From positions 29,396 through 93,395 of the forward strand of contig JBDKGH010000139.1 in assembly GCA_039798265.1 (NCBI GenBank): 64,000 nt of DNA, read 5' to 3'. A program made the translations under genes and the position numbers. The stretch is from JBDKGH01 sp039798265. GTDB lineage: Bacteria; Bacteroidota; Bacteroidia; Flavobacteriales_D; Sanyastnellaceae. A model generated the notes under the pieces. That model was given only the letters and a program-made list of their open reading frames with translations. It was not told the DNA's origin and searched no databases. Within the stretch, counting starts at the first letter, position 1; each line of letters starts with the position of its first letter. This document shows, in pieces, positions 34,795-43,961 of this stretch.

Positions 34795-35727
34795 TCAAAT
34801 GCCGAGGTGGGCAATTGCCTCCGGAAGTTTGCGAAGTACTGCCAATTCGCGGTATTTGCGCTTAACGTCTTCTGCTGGAGTGCCAAAATACGTGATGCCA
34901 CCGTCAAGTGATTTAGTAATGCCACTTTGGCCTAAAACCACAGCTTGTGCGCCAATGGTTAATCCACTGGCCACGCCCACTTGTCCCCAGAGTATAACGT
35001 TATCTTCAATGTTTACGCAGCCCGCAATACCTACTTGCGCGGCAAGTAGTACATTTTTGCCCAAAATGGTATCATGGCCAATGTGAACGGCATTGTCGAT
35101 TTTGCTTCCGGCCCCAATGTGTGTGGCTCCCGAAACTCCGCGATCAATGGTGCATCCTGATCCTATTTCAACCTCGTCCTCTATGATTAGACTGCCGCAG
35201 CTGTGCATTTTTTCTCGGCCTGTAGGTCGCGCTTTGTAATAAAAGGCATCGCTGCCCAAAACGGTATTGGCATGTATGATGCAGTTTTTTCCTATATGAA
35301 CCTGATCATACAGCACAACCCCTGGGTGAATAATGGAACCTTCTCCAATGCTCACATGGTTGCCTAAAATTACCGAGCTATGCACCTGTGCAGTGGGGTG
35401 AATGGACACTTCTTGCCCTTTATTTCCAATGGTCATAGACCAAGGAGAAAAATGGCGGGTAAGCTTGTTATAGTCGCGAAAGGGGTCGTCGGAAAAAATG
35501 AGGGCTTTCCCATCTGGGGCTTGAACCCTTTGGTTGATGAGTATAGTGTCGGCCTTCGACTGAAGCGCTTTGTCGTAATATTTGGGGTGGTCAACAAACA
35601 CCAGGTCGCCTGGCTCTACACGATGTATTTCGTTGATGCCAGTAATAAGGTGAGCTGGATTACCCTCGAACTCACAGCCGATCATTGCGGCTATTTCTTG
35701 AAGCGAATGGGCACGAGTTAATTTCAT
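34795..35727 (-). CDS. lpxD: LpxD-type UDP-3-O-acylglucosamine N-acyltransferase
   Basis: The 310-residue protein is an acyltransferase of lipid A synthesis, or a close paralogue. An N-terminal UDP-binding domain (about 1-100) precedes a left-handed parallel beta-helix built from hexapeptide repeats (VHSSVILGNHVSIGEGSIIHPG and onward). The expected catalytic His is in NAVHIGHDTILGKN. A C-terminal helix follows. Flavobacteria often hold two LpxD-like genes, one of them beside an lpxC/fabZ fusion. This copy stands next to efp, so the substrate could differ from the main LpxD. Confidence 0.88.
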   Translation of the reverse strand: MKLTRAHSLQEIAAMIGCEFEGNPAHLITGINEIHRVEPGDLVFVDHPKYYDKALQSKADTILINQRVQAPDGKALIFSDDPFRDYNKLTRHFSPWSMTIGNKGQEVSIHPTAQVHSSVILGNHVSIGEGSIIHPGVVLYDQVHIGKNCIIHANTVLGSDAFYYKARPTGREKMHSCGSLIIEDEVEIGSGCTIDRGVSGATHIGAGSKIDNAVHIGHDTILGKNVLLAAQVGIAGCVNIEDNVILWGQVGVASGLTIGAQAVVLGQSGITKSLDGGITYFGTPAEDVKRKYRELAVLRKLPEAIAHLGI

Positions 35728-35843
35728 GGCCGAAAGTTAGCGGATGAATCGATTGATTTATATCACTTGTCAGAAAGACTTTTGCCTTATTCGGAGAAAA
35801 AAGATTTATTTTTTGAAGAATCTTCCGAACTTAGCTGACATCT

Positions 35844-37067
35844 ATGAGCGACTCATTAAGATTAACGGAAAAATTAAAACAACGGGAGTTCAAGCTGAAC
35901 GCCTTGTTGGATATGACCGTGGCTATTAATGAGCAAAGCTCTGTTGAGGTGCTTTTGGGAGAATTCGAGCGCATTCTACGCGAGCACTTGCACATCGAAA
36001 AGCTCGCCCTCTACAGTAGAGATAACAAATGGCATTGCTTGCTTCAGTTCGGTTTAGAAATTACCGAACTCCCCATTATCGAAGATGAAAAGTTCTTTAA
36101 TCAAGAGGGTAAAATCGTTTTGTCGTCAAAGCAAGGAATCGAATCCTTCGACATGTGTATTCCTGTTAAACAGGATAAGCGCCCTATTGCGTATTTACTA
36201 GTGGGCGATGTAGGTGAACAGGAAATCAGAATGAGTCCTGTGATCAAACACATGAAGTTTATTCAAACCCTGGCTAACGTGCTGGTGGTGGCCATTGAAA
36301 ACAAAAAGCTCTATCAAGATCATCTTCGCCAAGAACGTGTGAAAAGAGAGCTGGAAATGGCGGCGGAGATGCAAGCGATTTTATTGCCCAGCGAACTACC
36401 GAAAAATGAGGATTACGACGTAAGCGCAGTATATCGTGCCCATCAGCAGGTGGGTGGAGATTATTATGATTTCATCCCCATTAATGATCACGAGGTGGTG
36501 TTCTGTATGGCCGATGTTTCGGGTAAAGGCGTGAGTGCAGCTTTTTTAATGGCCAACTTCCAAGCCTACCTCAGAGCCATTTTTACCTACCGCAAAAATG
36601 ACCTCGAAGAAATAGTACGCGAGTTGAATACCCAAGTGATGAATACCGCTATGGGTGAAAAATACATTACCTTATTTATTGGAGTGTACAACAAACAAAC
36701 ACGCGTACTGCAATACATCAACTGTGGCCATAATCCTCCGGTATTGGCCGATAAAAATGGGTATACCCAGCTACTTAAATTAGGAACGATTGGGTTAGGA
36801 ATGTTCGACGAGCTACCCAAGATGGCCAAAGGGCAAGTAGTGATAGAAAAGGGTTCTACTGTTGTTTGTTACACAGATGGCTTAGTAGAAATGGAAGATG
36901 AACGCTGTGAGCAGTATAGCTTGGAGCGCCTCGAACAATTGATATTAGCATTCCCCGACTCCAAAGCGAGTGAAATCAATGATGTGATTCTTCAAAGTAT
37001 TAACGACTTCCGCGGCGACATGCCTTTTGTAGATGATCTAGCCGTATTGACCTGTCGTTTTCTTTAA
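35844..37067 (+). CDS. GAF-type sensor with PP2C/SpoIIE phosphatase domain
   Basis: The 407-residue protein has a helical N-terminus, a GAF-like sensory part (about 35-160) and a coiled linker (KRELEMAAEMQAILLP). An RsbU/SpoIIE serine phosphatase domain covers about 190-405. Metal-binding motifs are VGGDYYDF and FCMADVSGKGVSAAF, with YTDGLVEM and the final FVDDLAVL. Such proteins act in partner-switching control of sigma factors or other targets. No anti-sigma or antagonist gene is nearby. Its stop codon overlaps that of the convergent wzy gene. Confidence 0.9.
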   Translation: MSDSLRLTEKLKQREFKLNALLDMTVAINEQSSVEVLLGEFERILREHLHIEKLALYSRDNKWHCLLQFGLEITELPIIEDEKFFNQEGKIVLSSKQGIESFDMCIPVKQDKRPIAYLLVGDVGEQEIRMSPVIKHMKFIQTLANVLVVAIENKKLYQDHLRQERVKRELEMAAEMQAILLPSELPKNEDYDVSAVYRAHQQVGGDYYDFIPINDHEVVFCMADVSGKGVSAAFLMANFQAYLRAIFTYRKNDLEEIVRELNTQVMNTAMGEKYITLFIGVYNKQTRVLQYINCGHNPPVLADKNGYTQLLKLGTIGLGMFDELPKMAKGQVVIEKGSTVVCYTDGLVEMEDERCEQYSLERLEQLILAFPDSKASEINDVILQSINDFRGDMPFVDDLAVLTCRFL

Positions 37068-38509
37068 ACGTTTTTTTCCTCTATTTTCTTCGGATGCTTG
37101 TGGTACAAATCAATGGCCACGAGTATAGCAATGAAGCCCCAAAATGGAACAGAAGCTTTATCGGTATCCAAATAATTGTTCAATACACCATGGGTGAAAT
37201 AGGTAATGAGGCCAAGATAAACCATGGCAATGAGCAGCTTTACCTCAAACTCCTGAATGCTGTAGAAAAGACGAAAGGCCAGGTTGCTCACGGCTAGCAA
37301 CAGAACAATGACCATCACCATACCGAATACGCCTTGTTCGCATAGTGGACCGAGGTACTCGCTATGTGCATTGCCACCATCGCCACGGTTGGTGCTGATG
37401 ATGGTGCGGTCTTTGGCGCGCTGAAAGGGCGCATATACAAATTGATAGGTGCCCGGTCCCCAGCCCAGCATGGGACGCTCTTTGAACATTTCCAACGCAC
37501 AATTCCATCGGTTTAAACGTTCGAGGTTAGAAGCATCTGACGATACGTTGGAGATGGAACTAACGTGCTCTTCTATTTTGTCAGAACTTTCCTGTTTGTT
37601 GCCTTCTAAGGCAATTTGAATATCGTCCCAACTGAGAATAACTAAAAAGCCAACAGCAAAAAGCGAGAGTAGTATGGTGCGCAAACGAATACGCAATAAC
37701 AGAACAGCTAATACTCCACCGGCTACTACTACTGAAAGCCAAGCCGCGCGAGTGTAGGATAAGATAAGCCCGGCGGTTAAAATGATAAATGCGATGGATA
37801 CCAGAACGCGGAGAAGTGGTCCCATTTTTTTTGAAAGCAGAAGACCGATAATAACGGGAAAATACATGGCCAAAACGGCACCATAGCTTGTGTGATCTTT
37901 GAATAGTGGTTCCATCACCCAGTGCGAGGAATCTTTATCAAAACCATATTGGGAGTGTCTGAAAATCGTGTAGATCACAACCAACACAAGCGGAAAGAGA
38001 TACACAAGAAAATAATGACGAATGCGATCGAAGTTCTGAAAAACGTGTGTCGCTATGAGATAAAAACTAGTAATAAACCAGAGACGAGTTGCAAGGTATT
38101 TGAAAGACACGAGCGGAAACTCGCTGGTGATGCTGGTATAAGTCATCCACCCCAAATAGAAGTAAAGAACAATGGTAATGGGGTGTTTGAAAATGTTGGT
38201 ATCGATACTTTTTCCTGAAAGCACTTTGAAGAAAAAGAGGATTAAAATACCAACGAGCAAAGGCTCTGTGGGAAGCGCAACACCAATGCCGCCGAGTTCC
38301 ATTTCCTCCAAGTTGATGCTAAATGGAGTGCAAAGAGCAACAAAAAGAAGCAAATGTTCGAGGTGATAAAAAGCTGCCCAAATGATGAGCAGAACAATAG
38401 GAAGAAGTAGGATATAGAAAAACTCAAAATAAATGCATACAGCCATCAAGGCAATGAATAGCCCTGAAGCAAGGAGCAACCACTTTCGAGTAATACTATT
38501 GGGTAACAT
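37064..38509 (-). CDS. O-antigen polymerase/ligase-like membrane protein (Wzy type)
   Basis: The 481-residue protein has about 12 hydrophobic helices. The Wzy_C/WaaL-type periplasmic loop contains LNRWNCALEMFKERPMLGWGPGTYQFVYAP, split here as the family signature around WGPGTYQ, and later HSEYLGPLCEQGVFG with the conserved His. It polymerises or ligates surface polysaccharide. Start and upstream stop overlap as TAATG, so it is coupled to wzz. Assignment as polymerase rather than ligase rests on the neighbouring wzz and wzx. Confidence 0.85.
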   Translation of the reverse strand: MLPNSITRKWLLLASGLFIALMAVCIYFEFFYILLLPIVLLIIWAAFYHLEHLLLFVALCTPFSINLEEMELGGIGVALPTEPLLVGILILFFFKVLSGKSIDTNIFKHPITIVLYFYLGWMTYTSITSEFPLVSFKYLATRLWFITSFYLIATHVFQNFDRIRHYFLVYLFPLVLVVIYTIFRHSQYGFDKDSSHWVMEPLFKDHTSYGAVLAMYFPVIIGLLLSKKMGPLLRVLVSIAFIILTAGLILSYTRAAWLSVVVAGGVLAVLLLRIRLRTILLSLFAVGFLVILSWDDIQIALEGNKQESSDKIEEHVSSISNVSSDASNLERLNRWNCALEMFKERPMLGWGPGTYQFVYAPFQRAKDRTIISTNRGDGGNAHSEYLGPLCEQGVFGMVMVIVLLLAVSNLAFRLFYSIQEFEVKLLIAMVYLGLITYFTHGVLNNYLDTDKASVPFWGFIAILVAIDLYHKHPKKIEEKNV

Positions 38510-39537
38510 TAGATGCGACCTTCGGAACGTAAACGAACGATGTTATCCCAAATAAGTAGGAAAATCACGGCGAACACAAAAGCAGAAATAGTGCTCATGG
38601 CCACAATTAACCAGCGAATGGGGTATGATTTTTTATCAGCCGCAGAGGCATCGTCCACAACGAATTTGGAAGAAAGGTTGGAGTCAACGTCGATCTTCAT
38701 CAAGTCAAAACGTTTTTTTACGACGTTCAACTTTTCATAAGAACCTTCAATTTTTGATTCCAATTTGTTGAATAAGGTTCCATATTGTGAAAGAAAGTCG
38801 AGCTGCACTTTGATTTGATTGGCACGGTCAGGGTGTCCTTCAGCAATGGCAGTTCCGTATTGCTCTACAAGCGCAGCTACCTGATCGGTGTAGTTATAAA
38901 CGCCCATCTCCTGAAGCACTTTCATCGAGTCTTCCATGACGGCAATTTCTTTTTCCAAATTGATAACAGAAGCTTCGGCATATTTGAAGGCATCCATCGC
39001 GCGCTCGCTGCGAATTTTATTGCTCACACTATCCGTGTAGGCAGCTACGTCATTCGCCATATCGCGCGCACGATTAGCATCTGCATCCAATACAGAGATT
39101 TCGATGGAACCAAACTTGGTCAGTTTGGCGGTTACATTTTCGTTGTATTCTTTCCCGATCAGGGTATTGGCTCCGGCATCAGTGCGGTTGATTTTATAAA
39201 CCGTCCACAAATCATACTTTTCAATAATACGATTGCGAATTTGATCAGAATTGATCAACTGCATCAGGCGTTCGGCATCCTCTTCTTCTCCATATGCCAA
39301 AACGTCTTCTTTCTTCACCTCTTCCAAGAGTTGCTCTCCGAAGGAATGTTGACGGGTGGCAAAGAGCGTAACGGTACTTTTAAATTTAGGCGTGATCATC
39401 AAGGATACGGCTGATGATAAAATAACAGCTGCAATAGTGACAATCATTAACGGCTTGCGCCATTTGAACAAGAGAACAAGTAAGTTAGCCGAATCGAGGT
39501 TAGGGGTCGATGCAGTAGAGTTAGATTCGTTTGACAT
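38509..39537 (-). CDS. Wzz-type polysaccharide chain-length determinant
   Basis: The start at 39537 (MSNESNSTAS) gives 342 residues. The frame extends to 39585 but that part covers a promoter and the wzx stop. Two membrane segments flank a long periplasmic helical domain: helix 1 about 42-62, helix 2 about 308-330. It has no C-terminal tyrosine kinase domain. Wzz proteins set the chain length of polysaccharide made by Wzy, the gene directly downstream. Confidence 0.85.
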   Translation of the reverse strand: MSNESNSTASTPNLDSANLLVLLFKWRKPLMIVTIAAVILSSAVSLMITPKFKSTVTLFATRQHSFGEQLLEEVKKEDVLAYGEEEDAERLMQLINSDQIRNRIIEKYDLWTVYKINRTDAGANTLIGKEYNENVTAKLTKFGSIEISVLDADANRARDMANDVAAYTDSVSNKIRSERAMDAFKYAEASVINLEKEIAVMEDSMKVLQEMGVYNYTDQVAALVEQYGTAIAEGHPDRANQIKVQLDFLSQYGTLFNKLESKIEGSYEKLNVVKKRFDLMKIDVDSNLSSKFVVDDASAADKKSYPIRWLIVAMSTISAFVFAVIFLLIWDNIVRLRSEGRI

Positions 39538-39566
39538 AAAGGCAGTCGAATGATATTTAGTAGGAA

Positions 39567-39574
39567 CAAAGGTA
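39567..39574 (-). promoter_or_regulatory. Candidate -7 element (TACCTTTG) of wzz-wzy
   Basis: A minus-strand TAnnTTTG match lies in the short gap between wzx and wzz, 29 bases before the wzz start. It may drive wzz and wzy apart from the upstream genes. Confidence 0.4.
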
Positions 39575-39581
39575 AGCCTGA

Positions 39582-41030
39582 TCAATCTCCTTTGCGGATC
39601 AAATTTACAAAGCCTCGAACATCGAGCATTCGGGTGGCTATGGCTATGCCCAAGTTAAGGATAAGGAAAAGGCCTAGCGGAAACGCATTTTCCTTGAGAA
39701 TATTGGGGTCGATTTTAAAATAATAGGTAAAAGCAAAGGTGCTGAGCAATAGCCCCATGGAATAAACAGCAGCCTTTTTGTAGGTGCCTTTCATGTCAAT
39801 AGCGATCAGTTGATGGCAACTGAACCATTGCAGAAGAAGCATTGCCCACTGTGCACAAATGTTGGCTATTGCTGCCCCTAGAATGCCATATCGAGGTATA
39901 AAGAATAGGTTAATGCCCACGTTGATAATGACTCCGATGCTGCTGAAGAGGATCATCTTTTTCATAGAACCATGCGCCGTGAGGAGTGTACCGAAAATGT
40001 ACTGAAGAGAAAAAGCGATACAACCCACCATGAGTAGCGGAAAGATGCGATACGCGTCTTGCACATGGTTGTCATACAATAAGTTTAGCATATTTTCTCC
40101 AAAAAGCAATGCACATGCGGCCACTAGGGTAGTACTCACCCACATCCACTGAAAAGAAATTTGGAGCACTGGGCTTACATTTTCTTTTTGATGCAGTTGC
40201 CGGCTGAACATAGGTAAAAGTATAACGGCGAATAAATAAGCGAGCATATTAAAAGCATCGAAAAAGCGGTAGCTCATAGCGTAAATTCCGGCCTCCTCGG
40301 GCGAGGCCATGCGCTCCAGTAAAATGCTATCGAGCCGAACCACCATCATGTTGATGAAAAACTGGAGTGCAAAGGGAAAGCTCTCTCCTAAAATGGGGAA
40401 AGTTTCTTTAACCCGACCCTCCAAGGGGAATCGCAACCCTTTTTTCGCCAAAATAAAAAGAGCGGTTAAAAAAGTGAGCCCATAGGCGATGCCCTGGCCT
40501 GCGGCTAACCACAGCACGTTAAATTCGTGCGGGTAAAGCCACAACAGAAGACTCATGTGTATGGTTAAAATCAACTTGTCCAACACAGAGATAAAACTAT
40601 CTGCTTTGAAACAATGAAGACCGGTGAGATAAGATCGCAAGAATAAAATACCAGAGGCGATAATTTGATTGACAGCGAGCAAAATGAGTAACCCGGTTTT
40701 CTCGGGCACATAGCCAATGCTCCAGCCTACCACAAAAGCAATGGTGAGGTAAATAAGAGCGAGCAATAAACGAAGAAGCACAACAGGATTTTTGGCGATT
40801 GCTCTGATATCCGTGGCCTGAGCTACCTGTTTTGTGTTCCAGTTGGTAGTGCCTAAATCGAGCAAAATGTTGATGAGAAAACTCAGGTTAAGAATGGCGA
40901 AGTAGGTCCCGAAGTTTTCTGATCCTGTTCGATTTTGAATCTCTGACTCAATGAAAAGAATGTAGAATGGTTTTACCAACAGGTTTACTGCCAGTAAAAG
41001 CATCAAATTCGAAACAAAGGTCTTCCTCAT
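39582..41030 (-). CDS. Oligosaccharide flippase (Wzx/MATE-like)
   Basis: The 482-residue polytopic protein of the polysaccharide transport/MurJ superfamily has about 14 hydrophobic helices. Typical early pattern is NLMLLLAVNLLVKPFYILFIE and GTYFAILNLSFLINILLDLG, with ASPEEAGIYAMSYRFFDAF in the second half. It flips lipid-linked repeat units across the inner membrane before Wzy polymerises them. It starts 22 bases after the duplicated lipoprotein/barrel genes, which may be on the same transcript. Confidence 0.88.
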   Translation of the reverse strand: MRKTFVSNLMLLLAVNLLVKPFYILFIESEIQNRTGSENFGTYFAILNLSFLINILLDLGTTNWNTKQVAQATDIRAIAKNPVVLLRLLLALIYLTIAFVVGWSIGYVPEKTGLLILLAVNQIIASGILFLRSYLTGLHCFKADSFISVLDKLILTIHMSLLLWLYPHEFNVLWLAAGQGIAYGLTFLTALFILAKKGLRFPLEGRVKETFPILGESFPFALQFFINMMVVRLDSILLERMASPEEAGIYAMSYRFFDAFNMLAYLFAVILLPMFSRQLHQKENVSPVLQISFQWMWVSTTLVAACALLFGENMLNLLYDNHVQDAYRIFPLLMVGCIAFSLQYIFGTLLTAHGSMKKMILFSSIGVIINVGINLFFIPRYGILGAAIANICAQWAMLLLQWFSCHQLIAIDMKGTYKKAAVYSMGLLLSTFAFTYYFKIDPNILKENAFPLGLFLILNLGIAIATRMLDVRGFVNLIRKGD

Positions 41031-41052
41031 CTAAGGCGCAAGATATAACCAA

Positions 41053-41871
41053 TCAATCTTTCTGCGTCGTTCTTTTGTTTCGGGCTATGCAGACACCTAT
41101 GGAAGCAAAAAGCTGTATACCGTTGAATGTGCGTGTGGTAATGAATTGTCGTGAGGAGTATTCATTTGTTTCTGGGTAAAAATCGTTAAAGCTCCCACGT
41201 GAAGTGCTTTTCCAATGGAAGTATTCTAGTCCAGCGCTTGCGATAAAATAGACTGGCTTTTGGTTCGCTGAATTCTCGGTTTCGGCGACAATTTTATAAG
41301 CCACTTGAGTAGAAAAGCCTTTACATTTTGCATCATCGAATTTATATTCTCGGATGAAGTAGTCATTGGATGAAAGAGGTTTCATGCTGAAGTCAATAGA
41401 GTCGAGCGTGGCAGTACCCGAGTTGAGATATCCTGCAAACTGGAGGTAATGATTGTCTCCAATTTTCTTTTGATATCCCAATCCATATTGCACCAATTCG
41501 AAGCGCGTTGCCCATGGCGCTGGACTCATTGAGTTTTCGTGCTTGCTTTGATGTTGAATAAAATAGGTTGGGTTTTGATCGGCTAAATCGCTCAATACCC
41601 TTTCATTTTTCGAGTTGAAAGAAATAACCTTGTATTGAAGGATTGCACTCAATTGCTCTTTCCAAACAAGCTCGAGTTTAATTGGCTGCCACATTCCGCT
41701 GTTTTTTTTGGTGTTATTTTGAAGAAACGAGGCAGGACTTTCATTTTGTGTACCTTTTATGTAGGCTATTCCAAAATTAAAGGGAACAGTAAATTCAGCG
41801 TATAATTTGCGGGTTTGCGATAAAAGGGTTTGCGACAGGCAGATCGCGAAAAAGAAAACAATCGCTCTCAT
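41053..41871 (-). CDS. Barrel-like secreted protein, second copy of the duplicated pair
   Basis: The 272-residue protein has a signal peptide (RAIVFFFAICLSQTLLSQ). The mature part shows repeated amphipathic strands (LELVWKEQLSAILQYKVISF, ARFELVQYGLGYQKKIG, GIQLFASIGVCIARN), as in outer-membrane barrels. It has the same length, layout and partner as the gene at 42472-43281, with an RF/LVQYGLGYQ segment matching its LLKLGIGLIHQ segment. I do not recognise a named family. Its start lies one base from the stop of the partner lipoprotein gene. Confidence 0.7.
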   Translation of the reverse strand: MRAIVFFFAICLSQTLLSQTRKLYAEFTVPFNFGIAYIKGTQNESPASFLQNNTKKNSGMWQPIKLELVWKEQLSAILQYKVISFNSKNERVLSDLADQNPTYFIQHQSKHENSMSPAPWATRFELVQYGLGYQKKIGDNHYLQFAGYLNSGTATLDSIDFSMKPLSSNDYFIREYKFDDAKCKGFSTQVAYKIVAETENSANQKPVYFIASAGLEYFHWKSTSRGSFNDFYPETNEYSSRQFITTRTFNGIQLFASIGVCIARNKRTTQKD

Positions 41872-41872
41872 A

Positions 41873-42442
41873 TCAGTGCAGTTGAATAGTAGAAGTCGTA
41901 TCCACGAATGCGGTTCCTGAATATGTAATCATACGCACTATGAAGGCAATATTTTGACTACTAGTAATCGGTTCGGCGAGCATAAAGTCGGCATACTCCG
42001 GAAAATTGGAATCGGGGTATGTAGGTAGATGTTTCATATCAAAGTAAGGAGCTACGGTGTCACCATTTAAGTATTCTGCATCGCGGAGATTACCGGGGTT
42101 ATAATAAAAAAGATCATTGAGCAAACTTCCTTCGGGATGAATAAGATCGAAATCTGAAGTAGCTGTAATGTAGATGAACTGGATGGGATCGTCGCATGAG
42201 ATAGAACTCTCATATGGATCGAAATATCGCCCTTTGCGATAGGTTTCTACCGGAGAAAGATTGCACCGGATACCATACGTGGTAGAAGATTGGTCTAAAT
42301 GGTCGTTTGTTTGATTAGGGCCAGTTTCAGAACTTATATGCTCCAGTGAGAGATCTGTAAAAACATATCTTACCGATTGATCTCCTTCACAGCTGACCAA
42401 GAGATAGGCAATGATAAAAAAATAGATTTTCTTCCAGTTCAT
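41873..42442 (-). CDS. Lipoprotein, second copy of the duplicated pair
   Basis: From ATG 42442 the 189-residue protein has a lipoprotein signal (MNWKKIYFFIIAYLLVSC). An alternative start at 42472 would overlap the upstream stop as TAATG and add 10 residues. Conserved with the copy at 43281-43871 are the DPIQFIYITA segment, HPEGSLLNDLFYYNP and the sequence FPEYADFMLAEP. Four Cys beside the lipid Cys are few and only partly shared. The function is unknown. It probably sits on the outer membrane. Confidence 0.72.
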   Translation of the reverse strand: MNWKKIYFFIIAYLLVSCEGDQSVRYVFTDLSLEHISSETGPNQTNDHLDQSSTTYGIRCNLSPVETYRKGRYFDPYESSISCDDPIQFIYITATSDFDLIHPEGSLLNDLFYYNPGNLRDAEYLNGDTVAPYFDMKHLPTYPDSNFPEYADFMLAEPITSSQNIAFIVRMITYSGTAFVDTTSTIQLH

Positions 42443-42471
42443 TCGGGCGAATGTCGTCAGAACAATTGGCA

Positions 42472-43281
42472 TTAGACATCATTTTTTTTACCCATTATTC
42501 TATGGCTAAAGGTGTAGTGAACTTGAAAACCGTAATGAACGGTGAAAACACGATAGCTAACTACTTTTTCTGCACGGGTTAAAAAATTGTATTCATCGTA
42601 TTGAACTCTGTTGGTCGTGGTCCAGATTATGGGTTCAATACCAAAGGAATCGACTGTTTGACGCACTCTTTTTGATGTGGTGATGAGCCTATTGAGGTTT
42701 TTGGATGAAAAATCGAAAGATAAGCCGAAGATAGGAGAGGCATTCAAACGATAAACTCTGCTGATGACTTCATTCGTTCCAATGGTGGAAATTCCGACTT
42801 TTAAATCGGGCATTCGACTGTAGCCAAAGATCAGGTTGAGACTAAAGTGTTTTTGTTTCACGTTTGATTTTTGGTGAATAAGGCCAATTCCAAGTTTTAA
42901 TAAATGATTTCTGATTCTGTAACCAGTGATTTGAGATTTTTCAGTGTAAGGCATGGATGCTTCAACAATTTGATATTGGGGATTAACATCAACCTTTTGG
43001 GCGAAGTCTTTTCGTTCTGACTTTATGCTCACAAAAGAATATTGAAGACCAATAGAAATCCTGTTATGAAAGATCAAATGAAAGGTGGGACAAGGAGTGA
43101 TAAAATTGGGGCGGTAACCGTTATAATCGAAAATGGCTCCCGCTTTGTCATTACTTTTTGCATGACAAAGGCCTGTGGAAAATTTGGCAAAAGGACTAAA
43201 CTCCATAACAACAGGAGATTCCTGTGCGGAAGATGAGTAGCTCAATGTAAAAAGAACGATAAGAAGAAGGAATCTTGCCAT
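42472..43281 (-). CDS. Barrel-like secreted protein, first copy of the duplicated pair
   Basis: The 269-residue protein has a signal peptide (ARFLLLIVLFTLSYSSSAQ). The mature domain has strand patterns (SIGLQYSFVSIKSE, LLKLGIGLIHQ, HFSLNLIFGYSR, SPIFGLSFDFSS) and ends with FTVHYGFQVHYTFSHRI. It is probably an outer-membrane barrel. Its start overlaps the stop of the lipoprotein gene as TAATG, so the two are coupled. The paralogue lies at 41053-41871. Confidence 0.7.
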   Translation of the reverse strand: MARFLLLIVLFTLSYSSSAQESPVVMEFSPFAKFSTGLCHAKSNDKAGAIFDYNGYRPNFITPCPTFHLIFHNRISIGLQYSFVSIKSERKDFAQKVDVNPQYQIVEASMPYTEKSQITGYRIRNHLLKLGIGLIHQKSNVKQKHFSLNLIFGYSRMPDLKVGISTIGTNEVISRVYRLNASPIFGLSFDFSSKNLNRLITTSKRVRQTVDSFGIEPIIWTTTNRVQYDEYNFLTRAEKVVSYRVFTVHYGFQVHYTFSHRIMGKKNDV

Positions 43282-43871
43282 TACTCTAAAGTGATTGGTT
43301 GATTGGCAATGTCAATTAATTCCCGACCATTGGCGGTCACTGCTCTGATTTGGAAAGTGATGACTTTTGGAGCGCTGGGAGCTTTTGTAAGAATGAAATC
43401 TGCATTTCTTGGAAAGAACTCATCTGGATAACTGTAGTTCGTTTCAGCGCTAAATACTGGGGCGTCCCCATTGCTGTTCAAATTTTCACACTCCGCAAAT
43501 TTCTGGGGGCGATAATAAAACAGTTCATTAAGTAAGCTACCCGCGGGATGATCATCGTCGAAATCGACATCTGCGGTAATGAAAATCTTTTTAATAGGAT
43601 CGGTACATTTGACCTCATTTCGAGAGTGAGAAAAAGTGTAGCCGAATTCAATTCCATCCTCTGGCAGCGTAATGTCCTTTATATCGAACTGGCATCGAAT
43701 TCCGAAATTTTCCCACTGTTGGGTAGAGGAGTTATTGATAGTTGCTCCGCCGTACACAGTCGTTACGTAGCTCACATTAATACCTTCAATACTGTATATA
43801 GGATCGCGGTTACAGGCTGTGAGAAGACTAATGGAGGTCAGAAGGATAAGGTAAAAACTGATTTTTTTCAT
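43281..43871 (-). CDS. Lipoprotein, first copy of the duplicated pair
   Basis: From ATG 43871 the 196-residue lipoprotein has signal MKKISFYLILLTSISLLTAC. It shares DPIKKIFITADVDFDDDHPAGSLLNELFYYRP with its paralogue, in particular HPxGSLLNxLFYYxP, and the later FPRNADFILTKAP. The first gene of the four-gene block, it is divergent from the RlpA-like gene at 43962. The function is unknown. I can name no Pfam family with confidence. Confidence 0.72.
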   Translation of the reverse strand: MKKISFYLILLTSISLLTACNRDPIYSIEGINVSYVTTVYGGATINNSSTQQWENFGIRCQFDIKDITLPEDGIEFGYTFSHSRNEVKCTDPIKKIFITADVDFDDDHPAGSLLNELFYYRPQKFAECENLNSNGDAPVFSAETNYSYPDEFFPRNADFILTKAPSAPKVITFQIRAVTANGRELIDIANQPITLE

Positions 43872-43946
43872 GCAATAGAAAGTCTTGAAGATCAAAAAGG
43901 AATAAATAAATGGTGAGAATAAAATGTAAACGTGAGTAAATATAAT

Positions 43947-43954
43947 TAACTTCG
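43947..43954 (+). promoter_or_regulatory. Candidate -7 element (TAACTTCG) of the RlpA-like gene
   Basis: A TAnnTTYG variant lies seven bases before ATG 43962, in the divergent gap with the duplicated lipoprotein genes. It would give a very short leader. Confidence 0.4.
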
Positions 43955-43961
43955 TTATTCT

